This document shows positions 61,118-64,000 of a stretch of DNA of 64,000 nt, piece after piece. The position numbers were made by a program, and so were the translations under genes. Below the pieces are notes generated by a model, which saw only the letters and a program-made list of their open reading frames with translations, was not told the origin of the DNA and did not search any database. The stretch's first letter is position 1. Each line of letters starts with the position of its first letter. This DNA is from Pseudomonas sp. R84 (GTDB lineage Bacteria; Pseudomonadota; Gammaproteobacteria; Pseudomonadales; Pseudomonadaceae). The stretch lies in NCBI RefSeq assembly GCF_009834515.1, contig NZ_CP019426.1:1415501-1479500 (forward strand), in the 5' to 3' direction.

Positions 61118-61340
61118 TATTCAATCCCTAAGAACCAATATGAGCGCTTGTGGCGCAGAATTATTGTTACTGGAACGCGTACGACCTATAGAAAGTAGCA
61201 ATTTCCGAACCAGAGTCCCGAACAAGTGTTTTAAAAGGTTGGGCGGGGAGGGGCGAGGGGAACTGAGTGCACGGAAATGGGCATTGCGCAAAGCGTGCAC
61301 CGATTTGTGGCCGCGTCATGTGTTGTGCCGGGAAAAGGGG

Positions 61341-63029
61341 TCAGGCCAGCAGGTCCTGCAAAGTGGCCAAGCTATCCGCTTCATCCACGGTCTTGTCCTG
61401 TCGCCAGCGCAGCATTCGCGGAAACCGCACGGCAATCCCGCTCTTGTGTCGGCGTGACAGGGCAATACCTTCGAAGCCCAGCTCAAACACCAGACTCGGC
61501 TTCACACTGCTGACCGGGCCAAATTTCTCCACCGTGGTCTTGCGCACAATGCTGTCGACCTGACGCATTTCCTCATCGGTCAGCCCCGAATACGCCTTGG
61601 CAAACGGCACCAGCGCGCGCTGACTCGAATCGGGCGGGCCGTCCCACACGGCAAAGGTGTAATCGCTGTACAGACTGGCCCGCCGGCCATGCCCGCGCTG
61701 GGCGTAAATCAGCACCGCATCGACGCTGAACGGATCGACTTTCCACTTCCACCAAACGCCCATGTCCTTGGTTCGCCCCACGCCATACAGCGAATCCCGC
61801 GCCTTGAGCATCATTCCCTCGACACCCAGTCGCCGCGAAGACTCGCGTTGGCGGGCGAGGTCGAACCAATCAGTGCCGGTCAGCACCGGTGAGGCCAGCA
61901 GCACCGGGCTGTTGCAGCGCGCAATGACCGCTTCCAGTTGCGCCCGACGTTTCGCTTGCGGCTGGTTGCGCCAGTCTTCGCCCTGCCATTCGAGCAAGTC
62001 GTAGGCGAGTACCACCACCGGCACCTCTTCGAGGATTTTCTTGTCGAGAGTCTTGCGGCCAATGCGTTGTTGCAGCAGAGCGAAGGGCTGCACGGCCGGC
62101 GGCTCGGTCGATTGCGGATCGAATGCGTCTTCAGTGCGCGGATGCGTGCTTTTCCACACAACGATTTCGCCGTCGATCACCGTACCGTCGGGCAAGCCGT
62201 GTACCAGCACATCCAATTCGGGAAAACGCTCGGTCACCAGTTCTTCGCCCCGCGACCAGATCCACAGCCGGCCTTCACGCTTGACCACTTGTGCGCGGAT
62301 GCCATCCCATTTCCATTCAATCTGCCAGTCGCTGGCCGAACCAATCAGGGCTTCGAATTCTTCCACCGGTTGCGACAAGGCATGGGCGAGGAAGAACGGG
62401 TACGGTTGACCGCCGCGCTGGGCATGTTCATCGCTGGATTCCGGGGCGATCAGTTTCAGGTAGCTGGCGGCGCTCGGTCGGTTCGACAGATCGGTGTAAC
62501 CCACCAAACGCTGCGCCACGCGTTTGCTGTCCAGCCCGGCCATCGACGCCAAGGCACGGGTGACCAGCAGTTTCGAGACGCCAACGCGGAAACTGCCGGT
62601 GATCAGTTTGATGCACAGCATCAGGCTTGATCGATCCAGTTGCGCCCACAGGGCCGGCAGTTGTCGGCTTAAGAACTCCGGAGTTTCACCACGCAGCGGC
62701 AGCAGCTTTTCTTCGATCCATTCGGCGAGACCGGCGTCAGAGCTGTACCGGTTTTCCGCGAGCACCAGCGAAATGGTTTCCGCGAGGTCGCCGACTGCTT
62801 GATAGCTTTCCTCGAACAACCACGGCTCCAAGCCTGAAATCTCGACAGCCAGTTCGCGCAGAATTCTCACCGGCACCAGTTGCCGGGGCCGGCCACCGGA
62901 CAGGAAGTACACCGCCCACGCAGCGTCATGCGGTTCGGCTCGGGCGAAGTAGGTCTGCATCGCCGCCAGTTTGGCGTTGCTTGACGTGGTCGCGTCGAGT
63001 TCGGCGTACAACTCGGCGAATGCTTTCAT
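61341..63029 (-). CDS. ATP-dependent DNA ligase (ligase-associated repair set)
   Basis: A 562-residue ATP-dependent ligase. The N-terminal domain (about 1-200) is the helical DNA-binding part. The adenylation domain has the nucleophilic Lys in E-W-K-W-D-G-I-R-A-Q near residue 245 (K-x-D-G motif), V-I-D-G-E-I-V-V-W motif III near 292, and G-V-E-G-M-M-L-K motif IV near 410, followed by W-W-K-W-K-V-D motif V. The OB domain ends the protein. It is linked to the exonuclease gene by a 4-nt overlap and belongs with pdeM and lhr functionally. NAD ligase LigA must exist elsewhere. Confidence 0.94.
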   Translation of the reverse strand: MKAFAELYAELDATTSSNAKLAAMQTYFARAEPHDAAWAVYFLSGGRPRQLVPVRILRELAVEISGLEPWLFEESYQAVGDLAETISLVLAENRYSSDAGLAEWIEEKLLPLRGETPEFLSRQLPALWAQLDRSSLMLCIKLITGSFRVGVSKLLVTRALASMAGLDSKRVAQRLVGYTDLSNRPSAASYLKLIAPESSDEHAQRGGQPYPFFLAHALSQPVEEFEALIGSASDWQIEWKWDGIRAQVVKREGRLWIWSRGEELVTERFPELDVLVHGLPDGTVIDGEIVVWKSTHPRTEDAFDPQSTEPPAVQPFALLQQRIGRKTLDKKILEEVPVVVLAYDLLEWQGEDWRNQPQAKRRAQLEAVIARCNSPVLLASPVLTGTDWFDLARQRESSRRLGVEGMMLKARDSLYGVGRTKDMGVWWKWKVDPFSVDAVLIYAQRGHGRRASLYSDYTFAVWDGPPDSSQRALVPFAKAYSGLTDEEMRQVDSIVRKTTVEKFGPVSSVKPSLVFELGFEGIALSRRHKSGIAVRFPRMLRWRQDKTVDEADSLATLQDLLA

Positions 63030-64000
63030 GCTGGCAGCTCGGCGATGGTCGGTTCGGTGGCGATGTTTTCTTCTTCGTCATCGCCGTATTCGGTGTTGAA
63101 GCCCTGGGCATCCAGACCCTGTTCGCGCAGATGCCGCACCAGCACGCCAATCGAGCCGTGGGTGACCATCACGCGTTCCGCGCCGGTCTGCTCGATGGCC
63201 CACAGCAGGCCGGGCCAGTCGGCGTGATCGGAGAGGACGAAACCGCGATCGACACCGCGCCGCCGGCGGGTGCCGCGCAAACGCATCCAGCCGCTGGCAA
63301 ATGCGTCGCTGTACTCGCCAAATCGGCGCATCCAGGTGCTACCTCCTGCCGAGGGCGGGGCGATGACCAGTGCCTGACGCATGATCGGGTCGCTTTTCTT
63401 CACGTCTCCCGCGTAGATCGTCGGCGGCAGATACACGCCAGCGTCGCGATAGACACGGTTCAGCGGCTCGACCGCGCCGTGGCTGAGGATCGGGCCGAGG
63501 CTTTCGTCGATGCCATGGAGAATCCGCTGGGCTTTGCCAAACGAGTAGCAGAACAACACGCTGGCCTTGCCGGCGGCGATGTTGGCTGCCCACCACTGAT
63601 TGATCTCGCCGAACACCTGCGCCTGCGGCTGCCAGCGATAGATCGGCAGGCCGAAGGTCGATTCGGTAATGAACGTGTGGCAGCGCACCGGTTCGAACGG
63701 GGCGCAGGTGCCGTCGGGTTCGATCTTGTAATCCCCTGACGCGACCCAGACTTCGCCGCCGTATTCCAAACGCACTTGCGCCGAACCGAGCACGTGACCG
63801 GCGGGATGAAAACTCAAGGTGACGCCGTGATGGGTCAGGCGTTGGCCGTAGGCGAGGGTTTGCAGATTGATGTCTTGCCCGAGTCGCGCGCGCAGAATCC
63901 CTTCGCTGGCGCTGCTGGACAGGTAATGCTGGTTGCCGGTGCGGGCGTGATCGCCGTGGGCATGGGTGATCACCGAGCGCTCGACGGGGCGCCAGGGGTC
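63026..64000 (-). CDS. Ligase-associated DNA exonuclease (SNM1-like), truncated by window edge
   Basis: At least 325 residues of a metallo-beta-lactamase/beta-CASP nuclease; the start lies right of the window. The metal motif H-A-H-G-D-H is seen at about 63950-63970 (V-I-T-H-A-H-G-D-H-A-R), then W-V-A-S-G-D-Y-K and L-S-D-H-A-D-W-P near the C-terminus. The family chews ends in ligase-associated repair. Its stop overlaps the ligase ATG, so exonuclease, ligase come from one transcript, with the other two genes of the set beyond the aot operon. Confidence 0.92.
   Translation of the reverse strand, partial: DPWRPVERSVITHAHGDHARTGNQHYLSSSASEGILRARLGQDINLQTLAYGQRLTHHGVTLSFHPAGHVLGSAQVRLEYGGEVWVASGDYKIEPDGTCAPFEPVRCHTFITESTFGLPIYRWQPQAQVFGEINQWWAANIAAGKASVLFCYSFGKAQRILHGIDESLGPILSHGAVEPLNRVYRDAGVYLPPTIYAGDVKKSDPIMRQALVIAPPSAGGSTWMRRFGEYSDAFASGWMRLRGTRRRRGVDRGFVLSDHADWPGLLWAIEQTGAERVMVTHGSIGVLVRHLREQGLDAQGFNTEYGDDEEENIATEPTIAELPA

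Overview
The window is chromosomal DNA of a high-GC gammaproteobacterium, almost certainly a fluorescent Pseudomonas (P. fluorescens group). The reasons are: a contractile-tail (tailocin) cluster ending at cinA-recA-recX, which is the known tailocin locus of this group; Pseudomonas-type gene orders (DTW protein - erdR - dgkA, finR/fpr, virJ-mprF, aotJQMOP); and many REP/REPIN palindromes built on GAGCCTGCTCGCG arms. No capsid, portal, terminase or integrase gene is visible, so the tail genes are read as tailocins, not a complete prophage.

Layout. 1-2772: the 3' end of a P2-type tail module (tape measure C-terminus, U, X, D). 2915-12935: a second, Mu-type contractile tail (terminator, DUF2635, sheath, tube, frameshifted assembly chaperone, tape measure, circularisation/hub/spike proteins, gp46-gp48 baseplate). 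12949-19338: four tail-fibre genes sharing one N-terminal domain but differing in their tips, each followed by a different chaperone-like gene. 19375-20438: a lysis cassette (GH19 endolysin, Rz, nested Rz1). It is the only lysis cassette in view and probably serves both tails. 20506-22624: cinA, LexA-controlled recA, recX. 22679-34316: core housekeeping genes (LOG protein, secreted QSregVF protein, DTW protein, erdR, dgkA, finR/fpr, trmO, an SDR, DUF1456, an unusual pseudouridine synthase paralogue, GNAT, rimO). 34607-36508: kup.

36706-39793 is an accessory patch between two REPINs that share part of their interior. It holds a DUF6124-like gene with an unusual upstream open frame, a 59-residue ORF, and a tightly coupled three-gene operon: winged-helix protein, nucleotidyltransferase and PP2C-family phosphatase. 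A perfect 11-bp inverted repeat lies directly in front of the operon. I regard this operon as the best candidate for an undescribed system, either toxin-antitoxin/defence or reversible nucleotidylylation.

39989-64000: virJ-mprF (aminoacyl-phosphatidylglycerol turnover), tandem duplicated initiator tRNAs, LexA-controlled dinB, a lipoprotein gene, proS, an AmpG-like permease, an alkyltransferase-like protein, a DUF481 protein, a cold-shock gene, dcd, and then the ligase-associated repair genes (pdeM, lhr, ATP ligase, SNM1-like exonuclease). This last set is split by the arginine/ornithine uptake operon aotJQMOP. The exonuclease gene runs off the right edge.
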